From positions 1 through 64,000 of the forward strand of contig JACREY010000020.1 in assembly GCA_016218085.1 (NCBI GenBank): DNA of 64,000 bases, read 5' to 3'. The stretch's first letter is position 1. Each line of letters starts with the position of its first letter. The notes beneath the pieces were generated by a model that saw only the letters and a list, made by a program, of their open reading frames with translations, searched no databases and was not told the origin of the DNA. Source of the DNA: Ignavibacteriota bacterium. Its GTDB lineage: Bacteria; Bacteroidota; Ignavibacteria; Tepidaquicellales; Tepidaquicellaceae. Below are positions 51,391 to 61,017 of the stretch, one piece after another. Position numbers and translations under genes: made by a program.

Positions 51391-52812
51391 TTGAAAGAGA
51401 ATTTAGAAGTGTTCAGAAAGAACGCATATGAATTTATTGACTGGATTGTGGAATACCTGCGCGATGTCGAAAAATATCCAGTAAAATCACAGGTAAAGCC
51501 AAAGGAGATATACAATAAGCTCCCTTCCCGCCCGCCTGATACTGGCGAGGCTATAGAAGTAATCTTTGAAGATTTTAAGAAAATAATTCTTCCTGGCATA
51601 ACTCATTGGCAGAATCCGAATTTTCACGCTTACTTTCCCGCCAACTCAAGCAATCCTTCTATGCTTGCCGAAATGCTTATGAGTGCGCTCGGTGTTCAGA
51701 ATATGAAATGGGAAACTTCTCCTGCTGCCACGGAGCTTGAAGAAAGGGTGATGAACTGGCTGAAAGAAATGACGGGATTGCCTGAAAGTTTTTCAGGTGT
51801 AATTCAGGATACCGCTTCTACTTCCACTCTTGCCGCCATCATAACCGCAAGAGAAAAATATTCGGACTTTAAAATAAATTCGGACGGTTTCAAAGATTTT
51901 GAAAACCTGAGAGTTTATTGTTCAACTGAAGCGCATTCCTCGATAGAGAAAGCTGTTAAGATAGCCGGACTTGGAAAAAACAATCTTGTTAAGATTAAGG
52001 TTGATGAAAAATTCGCAATGATTCCATCGGAACTTGAAAATGCGGTAAACCGGGATATTGAAAACGGATTTAAGCCGGTGTGTGTTATAGCAGCGCTGGG
52101 AACTACCGGTTCTACTGCAGTAGATCCGCTCGAAGAAATTACTGCAATTTGCAGTAAATATAAACTCTGGCTTCACGTTGATGCGGCTTATGCAGGCTCA
52201 GCATTGATTCTGCCTGAATACAGGTGGATGATAAAGGGAATAGAGCAGGCAGACTCTTTTGTATTCAATCCGCACAAATGGCTTTTCACAAACTTTGACT
52301 GTTCTGCATATTTTGTGAAAGACAAGGGGAATCTGATACGCACTTTCGAAATTCTTCCTGAATACCTGAAGACATTATCCGATAACAAGGTCAATAACTA
52401 CTGCGACTGGGGGATACCTCTTGGCAGGAGGTTCAGGGCACTTAAGCTATGGTTTGTAATCAGGAATTTCGGAGTGAAAGGGCTTCAGGAAAAGTTAAGA
52501 TGCCACATTTCTATCGCAAATAATATTGCCGATAAAATTAAGTGTGATAAGGAATTTGAAATACTTGCGCCCGTTACTTTTAATGTAATTTGTTTCAGGT
52601 ACAAGCCTGACGGGAAAACAGAAGAAGAATTAAATATGCTGAATGAAAAAATACTACATAGTGTTAACAGCACCGGGAAGATGTATTTTACGCATACAAA
52701 GCTTAACGGGAAATATACGCTCAGGCTGGTAATCGGTCAGACAAATGTAACGCAAAATCATCTGGAAAAATCCTGGAAATTAATCAATGAGACAGCAAAA
52801 TCTTTAAAATAA
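51391..52812 (+). CDS. PLP-dependent group II amino acid decarboxylase (AADC-like)
   Basis: 473 residues, the size of aromatic-L-amino-acid decarboxylases. Seen are His182 (AHSSIEK, stacks on PLP), Asp264 in LHVDAAYAGSALI (contacts pyridine N) and the Schiff-base Lys296 in FNPHKWLFTNFD. The opening HWQNPNFHAYFPANSSNPSM and the KWETSPAATELE stretch are those of the DOPA/tryptophan decarboxylase family. It decarboxylates an aromatic amino acid to an amine (Tyr, Trp or Phe likely). The start is TTG, 2 bp after the OmpA gene, and 11 bp precede the DUF6526 gene, so three genes form one unit. Confidence 0.9.
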   Translation: MKENLEVFRKNAYEFIDWIVEYLRDVEKYPVKSQVKPKEIYNKLPSRPPDTGEAIEVIFEDFKKIILPGITHWQNPNFHAYFPANSSNPSMLAEMLMSALGVQNMKWETSPAATELEERVMNWLKEMTGLPESFSGVIQDTASTSTLAAIITAREKYSDFKINSDGFKDFENLRVYCSTEAHSSIEKAVKIAGLGKNNLVKIKVDEKFAMIPSELENAVNRDIENGFKPVCVIAALGTTGSTAVDPLEEITAICSKYKLWLHVDAAYAGSALILPEYRWMIKGIEQADSFVFNPHKWLFTNFDCSAYFVKDKGNLIRTFEILPEYLKTLSDNKVNNYCDWGIPLGRRFRALKLWFVIRNFGVKGLQEKLRCHISIANNIADKIKCDKEFEILAPVTFNVICFRYKPDGKTEEELNMLNEKILHSVNSTGKMYFTHTKLNGKYTLRLVIGQTNVTQNHLEKSWKLINETAKSLK

Positions 52813-52823
52813 ATAAATAAAAA

Positions 52824-53255
52824 ATGGAACAGAATTATAAAAATCACAGAAGATTCGTTTTGATGTATCACGTGGTAACTTTTTTGATAATAGTACTGCT
52901 GGTAATTTCATCATTGTATTATATAATTGCCGATGCAAGCAAGGGTAATCCGATGAGGCAAGATATGTTTTATTTCCTTATTTCGCTGTCACTGCTTTTC
53001 ATATTTTTCTTTGCAAGGATGTTTGCATTAAAAGCTCAGGACAGGGCAATAAGGGCGGAGGAAAATTTCAGGCATTACCTGCTTACGGGAAAGCCTCTGG
53101 ATTCGAGGTTAACCATAAGGCAGATAATAGGTCTGAGGTTTGCAAAGGATGAAGAGTTCATAGAACTTGCAAATAGGGCTGCGGAATCAGGAATGCCTGA
53201 GGAAGATATTAAAAAAGCCATAAAGAACTGGAAAAGCGATACATACAGGGTGTAA
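52824..53255 (+). CDS. DUF6526-like two-helix membrane protein
   Basis: 143 residues. It opens with EQNYKNHRRFVLMYHVVTFL, then has two membrane helices (about 15-35 and 47-66) and a charged helical tail (RAEENFRHYLLTGKPLD, LTIRQIIGLRFAKDEE). This matches the DUF6526 pattern as remembered. The function is unknown. It is the third gene of the OmpA-decarboxylase unit, 11 bp after the decarboxylase. Confidence 0.75.
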   Translation: MEQNYKNHRRFVLMYHVVTFLIIVLLVISSLYYIIADASKGNPMRQDMFYFLISLSLLFIFFFARMFALKAQDRAIRAEENFRHYLLTGKPLDSRLTIRQIIGLRFAKDEEFIELANRAAESGMPEEDIKKAIKNWKSDTYRV

Positions 53256-53337
53256 ACTATCGGAAAATTTTGCGTTTAATATGCAATTTAAAAAATATAA
53301 ATTGGATTGATTCATTACAATTTATACTTTTTTTATT

Positions 53338-54243
53338 GTGTCTAACATAATATTGCTTCTGATTTGTCTCACCGCAGGAGTGCTTTTCAGGAAATCCAGA
53401 ATTCTTCCTGAAAATTCTCATGTTATTCTCAACAATATTGTAATGTACATTTGCCTGCCTGCACTGGCTTTGCTTTACATACCTGAGCTGAAAGTGAGCA
53501 CCAGTACTATTTTTCCCCTGGCTTCAACATATATTGTTTTTTTTCTGTCAGTAATATTTTTCGTTTTTCTCGGAAAAATATTGAAGCTTGAAGCGCAGAC
53601 GGTTGGGGCGCTTATACTAACGGCGGGTTTATGCAACACGTCTTTTGTGGGATTTCCCGTCCTGATTGCCTTATTCGGCGAGGAAGGCTTGAGGGTAGGC
53701 GTATTAATTGACCAGGCGGGGAGTTTTGTTATTCTTGCAACGGCGGGAACTATAGTTGCGTCTTGTTATTCGCACGGAAAAACTGATTACAAAAATATTT
53801 TAAAGAAAATATCCGTTAATCCATCTTTTATTGCTTTCATCGCGGGGCTGGTTATGAATATAAGCGATATAAAATTTGAAGGTGAGACAAAGCTGTTGCT
53901 AGAGAAAGCCGGCAGCCCGATGGCTTTTCTGGCATTGATTTCGGTTGGATTGCAGTTAAGAATCAGTTTTAAGAATCTTCCTGTAAAAGAACTGGTTTCC
54001 GGTTTATCTTACAAGCTGGTACTTGCGCCACTGGTTGTTTTTGCAATATATTTTTTAATTCTGAAAGGCAAAGGTATTGATGTTCAGGTAAGCCTGATAG
54101 AAACGGCAATGCCGCCGATGGTGATGGGTTCGGTTCTGGCATCGAGTTTTAATCTGAATCCAAGGCTGGCAAATCTGATGGTTGGGATTGGCATACCGTT
54201 GTCTTTTCTGACAATAGCAATATGGTATTTTATTATTAAGTAA
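53338..54243 (+). CDS. AEC (auxin efflux carrier) family transporter
   Basis: 301 residues with 10 predicted helices. Seen are CLTAGVLFRKSRILPENSH at the start (usual AEC first-helix pattern), LILTAGLCNTSFVGFPVLIA and the late MPPMVMGSVLASSFNLN with NLMVGIGIPLSFL. Family members move organic acids or similar anions. The substrate is unknown. The start is GTG. It lies 82 bp after the DUF6526 gene and 36 bp before a VOC-fold gene. Confidence 0.88.
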   Translation: MSNIILLLICLTAGVLFRKSRILPENSHVILNNIVMYICLPALALLYIPELKVSTSTIFPLASTYIVFFLSVIFFVFLGKILKLEAQTVGALILTAGLCNTSFVGFPVLIALFGEEGLRVGVLIDQAGSFVILATAGTIVASCYSHGKTDYKNILKKISVNPSFIAFIAGLVMNISDIKFEGETKLLLEKAGSPMAFLALISVGLQLRISFKNLPVKELVSGLSYKLVLAPLVVFAIYFLILKGKGIDVQVSLIETAMPPMVMGSVLASSFNLNPRLANLMVGIGIPLSFLTIAIWYFIIK

Positions 54244-54279
54244 AAATTGTTTTAATTTAAAATTTAAAATATTAAGAAA

Positions 54280-54684
54280 ATGGAACAAAAAGATTTCGTA
54301 GCACACATTGGGGGAACATTTATATATTCGGTGGACCCGAAGAGCCTTGCAAAGTGGTATAGCAAGCATCTCGGCATTGAATTTGAATCAAACGGCACGG
54401 ACGGAAATATTTTTTACAGAACATATTTCTACAATGACATTTCAACGGGTAAAAAAGCTTATATGGTTTTATCAATTCTGGAAAATAAAAACAGGCCTTT
54501 TCTTTTTGAAAAGGTTTTCTGCGTAAATTATAGAGTGAATAATATAGAATCAGTCGCAAGTTACCTGAAGACACTTAATATCGAAGTGAAGGGAATTGAA
54601 GTTTATCCCGAAGGAAAATTTGCCTGGATAACTGATCCTGAGGGGAATTATATTGAATTGTGGGAAGACACTACGCTCAATTAG
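54280..54684 (+). CDS. VOC (glyoxalase/bleomycin-resistance) superfamily protein
   Basis: 134 residues with the two-module VOC fold: HIGGTFIYSVDPKSLAKWYS in the first half and VYPEGKFAWITDPEGNYIEL in the second, including the usual DPEGNxIEL(W) end. His8, Glu-type metal ligands at the C-terminus (Glu127 region) would bind a divalent metal. Many VOC proteins isomerise or detoxify aldehydes; the substrate here is not visible. 36 bp after the AEC carrier, 95 bp before the OCD gene. Confidence 0.85.
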   Translation: MEQKDFVAHIGGTFIYSVDPKSLAKWYSKHLGIEFESNGTDGNIFYRTYFYNDISTGKKAYMVLSILENKNRPFLFEKVFCVNYRVNNIESVASYLKTLNIEVKGIEVYPEGKFAWITDPEGNYIELWEDTTLN

Positions 54685-54779
54685 TAAATGTACAATGTTA
54701 AATGTTCAATTGAGAGCATTATATTGTAATTTTCATTTTAATATTTATTTTTTAATATTTTAAAATAGGAGATTTAATA

Positions 54780-55757
54780 ATGACATTAATTTTAAATCGC
54801 AATGATGTAATATCGGTTTTGCAGATGCAGGATTGCATGGATGTAGTAGAGAAAGCTTTTGCAGAGCTTGCGAACGGCACTGCAGTGTTGCCATTAAGGA
54901 CGGGGATAAAGCCTCCTGACGGCGTATCGCTTTATATGCCAGCATACTTAAAGGAAATGGGAGCGCTGGCGTGCAAGGTAGTAACTGTTTATAAAGATAA
55001 TCCCGTAAAGCATAATATGCCTACAACAATCGGAAAAGTTCTGCTTCAGGATATTAACACAGGGGACGTTATCTGCATAATGGATGGCGGATACCTGACT
55101 GCAGTCAGGACGGGAGCCGCTAGCGGTGTAGCAACAAAATATCTTGCACGGGAGGATAAAAACCAGGTTGCGGGAATATTCGGTGCAGGGGTACAGGCTA
55201 AAATGCAATTGTGGGCAGTTGCTACGGCACGGGACATAGGAAAGGCAATAGTTTACGATATTTCTGCGGATGCAATGGAAAAATTTGTTTCCGAAATGAG
55301 CGCGAAGCTTAATATCGGAATTATAAAGGCAAAATCACCCGAAGAAGTTCTGCAGGCTGATATTATCTGCACGGCATCATCCTCTGCGACTCCTCTTTTC
55401 GACGGAAAGCTTGTAAAAGACGGAACTCATATAAACGGTATAGGGAGCCACGCCCCAGCAATGCGTGAGCTTGATACGGAAACCATCAGAAGGTCCCTGT
55501 TTATAGGCGATTCAAGGGAAGCCTGTTTCAGCGAAGCAGGGGATATTATTATACCCGTGAATGAAGGAGCGATAAAGGAATCGCATTTCTATGCAGAGCT
55601 TGGAGAAATAATTACAGGGAAGAAAAAAGGCAGGACAAGCAGTGCAATGATAACACTTTTTAAATCAAACGGACTTGCTATTCAGGATGCTGCAACGGCA
55701 AAAGTAATTTATGAAAGAGCGGTTGAAAAGGGCATAGGACAGAAGGTTGAGATATAA
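54780..55757 (+). CDS. Ornithine cyclodeaminase/mu-crystallin family NAD(P)-dependent enzyme
   Basis: 325 residues. Seen are the substrate loop LRTGIKPPDGVSLYMPAYL with the KVVTVYKDNP stretch, and the Rossmann motif GIFGAGVQAKMQLWAVA followed by YDISADAMEKF. The VRTGAASGVATKYLAR stretch is typical of the family. Members turn ornithine to proline, reduce ketimines or act as alanine dehydrogenases; these cannot be told apart here. A good AGGAG ribosome-binding site precedes the ATG. It ends at a shared terminator with pepT. Confidence 0.9.
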   Translation: MTLILNRNDVISVLQMQDCMDVVEKAFAELANGTAVLPLRTGIKPPDGVSLYMPAYLKEMGALACKVVTVYKDNPVKHNMPTTIGKVLLQDINTGDVICIMDGGYLTAVRTGAASGVATKYLAREDKNQVAGIFGAGVQAKMQLWAVATARDIGKAIVYDISADAMEKFVSEMSAKLNIGIIKAKSPEEVLQADIICTASSSATPLFDGKLVKDGTHINGIGSHAPAMRELDTETIRRSLFIGDSREACFSEAGDIIIPVNEGAIKESHFYAELGEIITGKKKGRTSSAMITLFKSNGLAIQDAATAKVIYERAVEKGIGQKVEI

Positions 55758-55773
55758 TTACAAATTAAAGTAA

Positions 55774-55811
55774 AAAAAAGGTTATCAGAGTCTTTCCTGA
55801 TAACCTTTTTT
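55774..55811. terminator. Bidirectional Rho-independent terminator
   Basis: A 15-bp stem AAAAAAGGTTATCAG/CTGATAACCTTTTTT with an 8-nt loop lies between convergent OCD and pepT genes, with A and T flanks giving a T run on both strands. Confidence 0.93.
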
Positions 55812-55826
55812 CATTTATGTAATATT

Positions 55827-57053
55827 TTATTTCTTTGTATAAAGTTCAATTATTTTCAGGATTACCATTGTTGCTTTTTCCATAACATCGAGGGAAACAT
55901 ATTCGAATTTCCCGTGGAAGTTCAGCCCGCCGGCAAAAATATTCGGGCAGGGAAGTCCCATATAGGAAAGCCTTGCGCCGTCAGTGCCGCCTCTGATAGG
56001 AACTACAACCGGCTCTATTTCGAGTTCTTCCATTGCTTTCTTGGCGGTTTCGACAATATGAATCTGAGGTTCGACTTTTTCCTTCATATTAAAATACTGG
56101 TCTTTTAATGTCATTTCGATGACGCCTTCGCCGTATCTCTTGTTAAGAAGTTCGACGCAGTCTGCAATTAATTTTTTCTTCTGTTCGAATTTCACTTTGT
56201 CATGGTCGCGGATTATGTATTTAAAATTTGATGTTTCAACTGTTCCCTCGAATTTTATTATATGAAAAAATCCGTCATAGCCCCGAGTGAATTCGGGTCT
56301 CTGGTTAACGGGCAGAAGAGAATTTAATTCCATTCCTATTAGAATGGCATTAAGCATTTTGTCTTTGGCATATCCGGGGTGCACATTCCTGCCGTTAATT
56401 TTTATTTTTGCTTCAGCAGCGTTGAAATTTTCATATTCAAGCTCACCGAGTCTGCTTCCGTCCATAGTGTAAGCAAAATCCGCTTTGAATTTTTCCACAT
56501 CGAATTTATCGACACCTCTTCCGATTTCCTCGTCAGGAGTGAATCCCACTTTAATCGTGCCGTGTTTGATTTCGGGATGGTTAACGAGATATTCAATTGC
56601 AGTAATTATTTCAGTAATACCAGCCTTATCATCTGCTCCCAGCAATGTTGTTCCGTCAGTTGTTATAAGTGTATGGCCAATGTGTTCATCAAGTTCAGGA
56701 AATACGGAAGGGGATAATTTCAGATTATTACCTTTTAATAATATGTCACCGCCTTTGTAATTTTCAATAATTTGCGGTTTAATATCTGCACCAGACATAT
56801 CGGGTGCAGTATCGAAGTGAGCAAGAAATCCTATTGCAGGAATTTTCTTGTCCGTGTTTGCCGGAAGTGTGCCTATAAGGTAACAATTTTCATCGAGTGA
56901 TACATCTTTCAGTCCGAGCTTTATTAATTCGTCTTTCACATAGTTTGCAAGGTCGAACTGCTTTTGAGTGCTGGGACAGGTTTCGGATGCATCATCAGAC
57001 TGGGTGTCATAGCTGATGTACTTTAAAAACCTGTTTAAAATAGTTTTTTTCAT
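55827..57053 (-). CDS. pepT: Tripeptidase T (PepT, family M20B)
   Basis: 408 residues, the usual length. The di-zinc site is visible: His79 and Asp81 in GFLAHFDTAPD, Asp141 in LLGADDKAGI, the Glu175-Glu176 pair in FTPDEEIGRG, and the late PIRGGTDGARLSYMG and FAGGLNFHGKFEYV. It cuts tripeptides in the cytosol. The next gene on the strand is the M1 peptidase (7 bp apart), so both are probably one unit. Confidence 0.95.
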   Translation of the reverse strand: MKKTILNRFLKYISYDTQSDDASETCPSTQKQFDLANYVKDELIKLGLKDVSLDENCYLIGTLPANTDKKIPAIGFLAHFDTAPDMSGADIKPQIIENYKGGDILLKGNNLKLSPSVFPELDEHIGHTLITTDGTTLLGADDKAGITEIITAIEYLVNHPEIKHGTIKVGFTPDEEIGRGVDKFDVEKFKADFAYTMDGSRLGELEYENFNAAEAKIKINGRNVHPGYAKDKMLNAILIGMELNSLLPVNQRPEFTRGYDGFFHIIKFEGTVETSNFKYIIRDHDKVKFEQKKKLIADCVELLNKRYGEGVIEMTLKDQYFNMKEKVEPQIHIVETAKKAMEELEIEPVVVPIRGGTDGARLSYMGLPCPNIFAGGLNFHGKFEYVSLDVMEKATMVILKIIELYTKK

Positions 57054-57060
57054 TGTAAAT

Positions 57061-58917
57061 TTATTTTTTTATGTTAAGAATATTGTCATTTTTGTTTACG
57101 TCAGGAACGTATTTATTCCCGAGTTTTATAGAAACGATATTTTCCTTAATTTCTTTTTTTATCGAGATTACATTTTCTCCACTGCTCCAGATTTTTGCGG
57201 ATTCATTTACCTCAAAATACTTTCCATCTTCAGTTTCAAAGATAAGGCAAACAGGGACAGGATAATTTCCGATTTTTTCGATAACGACTTTCCATTCGCC
57301 GTTGACATTGCTTGCACTTACAATTGATAAATCGGGATATCCAAATTCAAAATACCAGGGTTTGAAGAACCAGTCGAGGTTTTCCTGAGACACATCCTGA
57401 AATGTATTGAAGAAATCAAAAGGTGCAGGATGTTTACCGTTCCATCTTTTAATGTATTCATCCAAGCACTTTTTGAATGTATCTTTTCCCAGAATATCCT
57501 TCAGGATATCATATGTGCAAGCTGATTTCTGGTATGCAGCTATTCGGTATGAAGGGGATTTCAGCTGGTGCGATAACACCATCAGGGGTACATCGTATGA
57601 GGTTCCTGCATATTTCAGGTAAAAATCAATTTTTCTTTCTCTGAAGTCAACACCCTCGGATAAAATCGTTTGGAAATCCTGCGGAATAAACATAGCCCAT
57701 CCTTCATCCATCCATGCATATTTCCTTTCGTTAATTCCCATAAAAAACGGAAAATAAGTATGAGAAATTTCGTGGCTGGTAAGATATACATCAGAAGCAA
57801 AATCGTCATTACTACCGTCGTTCACCATCATCGGGAATTCCATCCCGCCTGAGCCGTTGAAGACAGTCATTGAGGGATAGGGATAAGGCACACCCGGTAA
57901 TTCAGTTGAAAAATATTTGATAGCATCGTAAGCAATTTTGCAGACTTTGTCAAATCCTTGTGAATTGGGATTATATACCGCACTGATTCTGACATTTCTG
58001 TCCAGTTCAGGTTTGTAATTCACAAAATCCCATAAATAGTGGTCACTGAAGCTGAATGCAAAATCAGGAACATTGCTTGCTTTGTAATGCCAGAAATGCT
58101 TGTCCTTTTTCTGAAGAGCACTTTTCCTGTTTTCGTTTGTAATGAATTTAAAAATCTTATTTTCTTCTTTTGTTCGGAATGCAGATACAAACTTTTCGTT
58201 AAAAATATCTTCGGGATTCTGCAGTTCGCCAGTAGCCCAGACAAAGCATTCGGGATTATCAATTGAAATATTTACATCAAAATTGCAGAAGTCATTGTAG
58301 AATTCGACCTGTCCTGAATAATCTACCAAATCAAATCCGTCAATATCATCATACACGGACATCTGCGGGTACCAGTATGCAATCATATATGTGGTAGAAT
58401 CATATCTGCCCATTCTTGGACTTCTGCCTGCGGGAAGCTGAAATGACCACTCAATATATATCTCGTATTTCTGTTTCGGATTTACCGGATATCTGATTTT
58501 CATATTAGTTCCGCCGCGCTGGGTTTCGTTCCGGATATCAATTACTTTCCCGTCAATCGTAATTTTATTTATTTTCACTCCGTCTGAAAAGCTTTCTCTG
58601 TTGTATTCCCAGTCTTTTTCACTTTCGGGTTTGCTTAAATCCTGATAGAGTCTGAGAAGAAAGTATCCAATAAAATCAGGGCTATCGTTATAATAGGTAA
58701 TGGTTTCGCTGCCGGTCAGTGTTCTTGTTACAGTTGAAAACTCTGCATTGATTTTATAGTCGGAATGGTTCTGCCAGTAGTTTTCCCCCGGCTTTCCGTC
58801 GGATGACCGTGTTCCTTTTTTATAAGCTCTTTGAAATTCAATGGGGACGTTTAACGCGTTTTGCGCTATAGCTGAAAAAGAGAAGAGAAATAATGTTAAT
58901 AAAATTAATTGCTTCAA
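57061..58917 (-). CDS. M1 family aminopeptidase-type zinc metallopeptidase, secreted
   Basis: 618 residues with a signal peptide (LILLTLFLFSFSAIAQ). The N-terminal beta saddle (~45-290) is followed by the gluzincin domain: GGMEF (357-361, equivalent of GAMEN), His382-Glu383-x-x-His386 in TSHEISHTYFPF, and the third ligand Glu405 in AWMDEGWA. The spacing of 18 residues after the second His is that of family M1. It removes N-terminal residues from peptides in the periplasm. It lacks the large C-terminal helical domain of full-length PepN, as in short bacterial M1 members. It is just upstream of pepT. Confidence 0.92.
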   Translation of the reverse strand: MKQLILLTLFLFSFSAIAQNALNVPIEFQRAYKKGTRSSDGKPGENYWQNHSDYKINAEFSTVTRTLTGSETITYYNDSPDFIGYFLLRLYQDLSKPESEKDWEYNRESFSDGVKINKITIDGKVIDIRNETQRGGTNMKIRYPVNPKQKYEIYIEWSFQLPAGRSPRMGRYDSTTYMIAYWYPQMSVYDDIDGFDLVDYSGQVEFYNDFCNFDVNISIDNPECFVWATGELQNPEDIFNEKFVSAFRTKEENKIFKFITNENRKSALQKKDKHFWHYKASNVPDFAFSFSDHYLWDFVNYKPELDRNVRISAVYNPNSQGFDKVCKIAYDAIKYFSTELPGVPYPYPSMTVFNGSGGMEFPMMVNDGSNDDFASDVYLTSHEISHTYFPFFMGINERKYAWMDEGWAMFIPQDFQTILSEGVDFRERKIDFYLKYAGTSYDVPLMVLSHQLKSPSYRIAAYQKSACTYDILKDILGKDTFKKCLDEYIKRWNGKHPAPFDFFNTFQDVSQENLDWFFKPWYFEFGYPDLSIVSASNVNGEWKVVIEKIGNYPVPVCLIFETEDGKYFEVNESAKIWSSGENVISIKKEIKENIVSIKLGNKYVPDVNKNDNILNIKK

Positions 58918-58938
58918 GGTTTTATTTTTAAAATTTTA

Positions 58939-58968
58939 AAACCACCGGCATAGCTTACCCGGTGGTTT
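58939..58968 (-). terminator. Terminator-like hairpin of the second OPT gene
   Basis: A 10-bp stem AAACCACCGG/CCGGTGGTTT with a 10-nt loop lies 27 bp beyond the OPT stop, followed on the minus strand by an AT-rich tract with several T. Confidence 0.75.
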
Positions 58969-58995
58969 CATATATAACATTTTTATTAAAGATAA

Positions 58996-60978
58996 TTACT
59001 CATTCACTTTTGCTTTAAGGGAATCCCAAATCATGTAAGCGGCAATCACAAGGAACATAACGAGTGCAATCAATTCTGCCGAATGAGATTCGAACCAGGC
59101 TTCATTAACAAAGTTGATATTGAAGAATCTGAGTACTGCACTGAGAACACCCATAAGTGCGCCACCAGCGATAAAGCCTGATGCAATAAGTGTACCGCGT
59201 TCTCTTCTTGCATTGTTTACTTTTTCATTTTTGCTTCTGGTTGACACAAAGTGGGCAATTATACCGCCTGCTAAAATAGGAGTATTGAGTTCAAGCGGGA
59301 TGAACATACCAAGCGAGAATGCAAGAGCCGGAACACCGATCATCGTAAGTATTAATGAAAGGAATGCGCCGGCAAGATAAAGCATCCACGGAGCGGGCTG
59401 ACCGGACATCATCGGTCCGATGACTGCTGCCATTGCATTTGCCTGTGGAGCTATCATTGCATTAGGGCCTGTGAATCCGTATGTTTTATTAAGAATAATT
59501 ATGACACCGCCTACGGTTGCCGCCGAAACGAGCGTGCCAAGGAATTTCCAGGTTTGCTGTTTGTATGGCGAGGAGCCAAGCCAGTAGCCGATTTTCAAAT
59601 CTGTAATAAAGCCGCCTGCCATCGAGAGTGCAGTACAAACCACACCTCCGATAACAAGAGCGGAGACCATCCCTGCAGTGCCTGATAATCCGACTGATAC
59701 CATTACGACTGATGTAAGTATCAGAGTCATAAGTGTCATTCCAGATACGGGATTTGTACCTACGATTGCTATTGCATTGGCAGCAACGGTTGTGAAAAGG
59801 AATGCTATAACCATCACGATTAAAAGAGCAATGAGTGCAAATCCCAAATCATTAACAACTCCGAATGCGAAGAAAATGAACAATAATACTGCAGTAATTA
59901 AAATTCCTCCTGCAATGATACCCATTGGAAGGTCTCTCTGAGTTCTTGCAACGCCTTCGGTAGATTTATGTTTTCCGAAGATTTCCTTCACGGCAAGGCC
60001 GAATGCACTTTTTATAATCCTGGAAGAGCGGATGATTCCGATTACGCCCGCCATAGCAATTCCACCGATGCCGATAGGACGCACATAGTTTCTGAAAATT
60101 TCTTCGGCAGACATTGCACCGACTAATTTTGTTACGTTCGCACCGACAGGAACAGTTAATGCTCCGGCAAAATGATTTAAAATCGGAATAACAACATACC
60201 ATCCGACGAATGAACCTGCGCAGATGATTGCCGCGTATTTAAGTCCGACAATGTACCCTAGTCCAAGTACAGCAGAGCCTACATTCAGTTTAAAAACAAT
60301 CTTTGCTTTATCCGCAAGCATTTCACCGAGTCCGATTACCCTGGTTGAAAAAACTTCGCTCCACCATCCGAACGTAGCAATGATGAAATCATAAACACCG
60401 CCTATGAGTCCGCTGACGAGAAGGAGTTTCGCCTGATCGCCGCCTTTTTCTCCGGATACCAGAACTTCAGTTGTTGCTGTTGCTTCAGGGAAAGGATATT
60501 TTCCGTGCATTTCGGCGACAAAATATTTTCTGAACGGAATCAGAAAAAGAATTCCGAGAAAGCCGCCGAAAAGCGAGGAAAGAAATACCTGGTAAAACTC
60601 AGCGTTCAGATTCAGGATATAGAGTGCAGGCAGTGTGAATATTGCACCCGCCACAATGACTCCCGAACTCGCACCAATTGACTGGATAATTACGTTTTCA
60701 CCCAGAGCATTTTTTCTTTTTGATACGAATGATAATCCGACTGCAATAATAGCTATCGGTATAGCCGCTTCGAATACCTGTCCGATTTTCAGTCCTAGAT
60801 ATGCCGCTGCTGCTGAAAAGATAATTGCCATAAGCAGGCCCCAGAACACCGAACGGAAATTTACTTCAGGGTAAATCTTCGACGGGTCCATAATAGGTAC
60901 ATATGATTCACCGGGTTTCAGCTCCTTGTAAGCATTTTCCGGCAGGCCTTTTATGGCTTCGTTGTTGTTTTCAGACAT
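58996..60978 (-). CDS. OPT family oligopeptide transporter (second)
   Basis: 660 residues with about 14-16 helices. It opens with VNFRSVFWGLLMAIIFSAAAAYLGL after a soluble N-terminus, then the ENVIIQSIGASSGVIVAGAIF and PFPEATATTEVLVSGEKGG loops typical of the family, and the APWMLYLAGAFLSL region. It is a paralogue of the OPT gene at 20-22 kb, sharing the E-A-T/S-A-x-x-E loop and the FIAGGALMG end. A strong AAGGAG site precedes the ATG. It is next to the M1 peptidase and PepT genes, in keeping with peptide uptake. Confidence 0.93.
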   Translation of the reverse strand: MSENNNEAIKGLPENAYKELKPGESYVPIMDPSKIYPEVNFRSVFWGLLMAIIFSAAAAYLGLKIGQVFEAAIPIAIIAVGLSFVSKRKNALGENVIIQSIGASSGVIVAGAIFTLPALYILNLNAEFYQVFLSSLFGGFLGILFLIPFRKYFVAEMHGKYPFPEATATTEVLVSGEKGGDQAKLLLVSGLIGGVYDFIIATFGWWSEVFSTRVIGLGEMLADKAKIVFKLNVGSAVLGLGYIVGLKYAAIICAGSFVGWYVVIPILNHFAGALTVPVGANVTKLVGAMSAEEIFRNYVRPIGIGGIAMAGVIGIIRSSRIIKSAFGLAVKEIFGKHKSTEGVARTQRDLPMGIIAGGILITAVLLFIFFAFGVVNDLGFALIALLIVMVIAFLFTTVAANAIAIVGTNPVSGMTLMTLILTSVVMVSVGLSGTAGMVSALVIGGVVCTALSMAGGFITDLKIGYWLGSSPYKQQTWKFLGTLVSAATVGGVIIILNKTYGFTGPNAMIAPQANAMAAVIGPMMSGQPAPWMLYLAGAFLSLILTMIGVPALAFSLGMFIPLELNTPILAGGIIAHFVSTRSKNEKVNNARRERGTLIASGFIAGGALMGVLSAVLRFFNINFVNEAWFESHSAELIALVMFLVIAAYMIWDSLKAKVNE

Positions 60979-61017
60979 AAATTTCTCCTTAATAATTTAA
61001 AATACAAAATTGAAATA

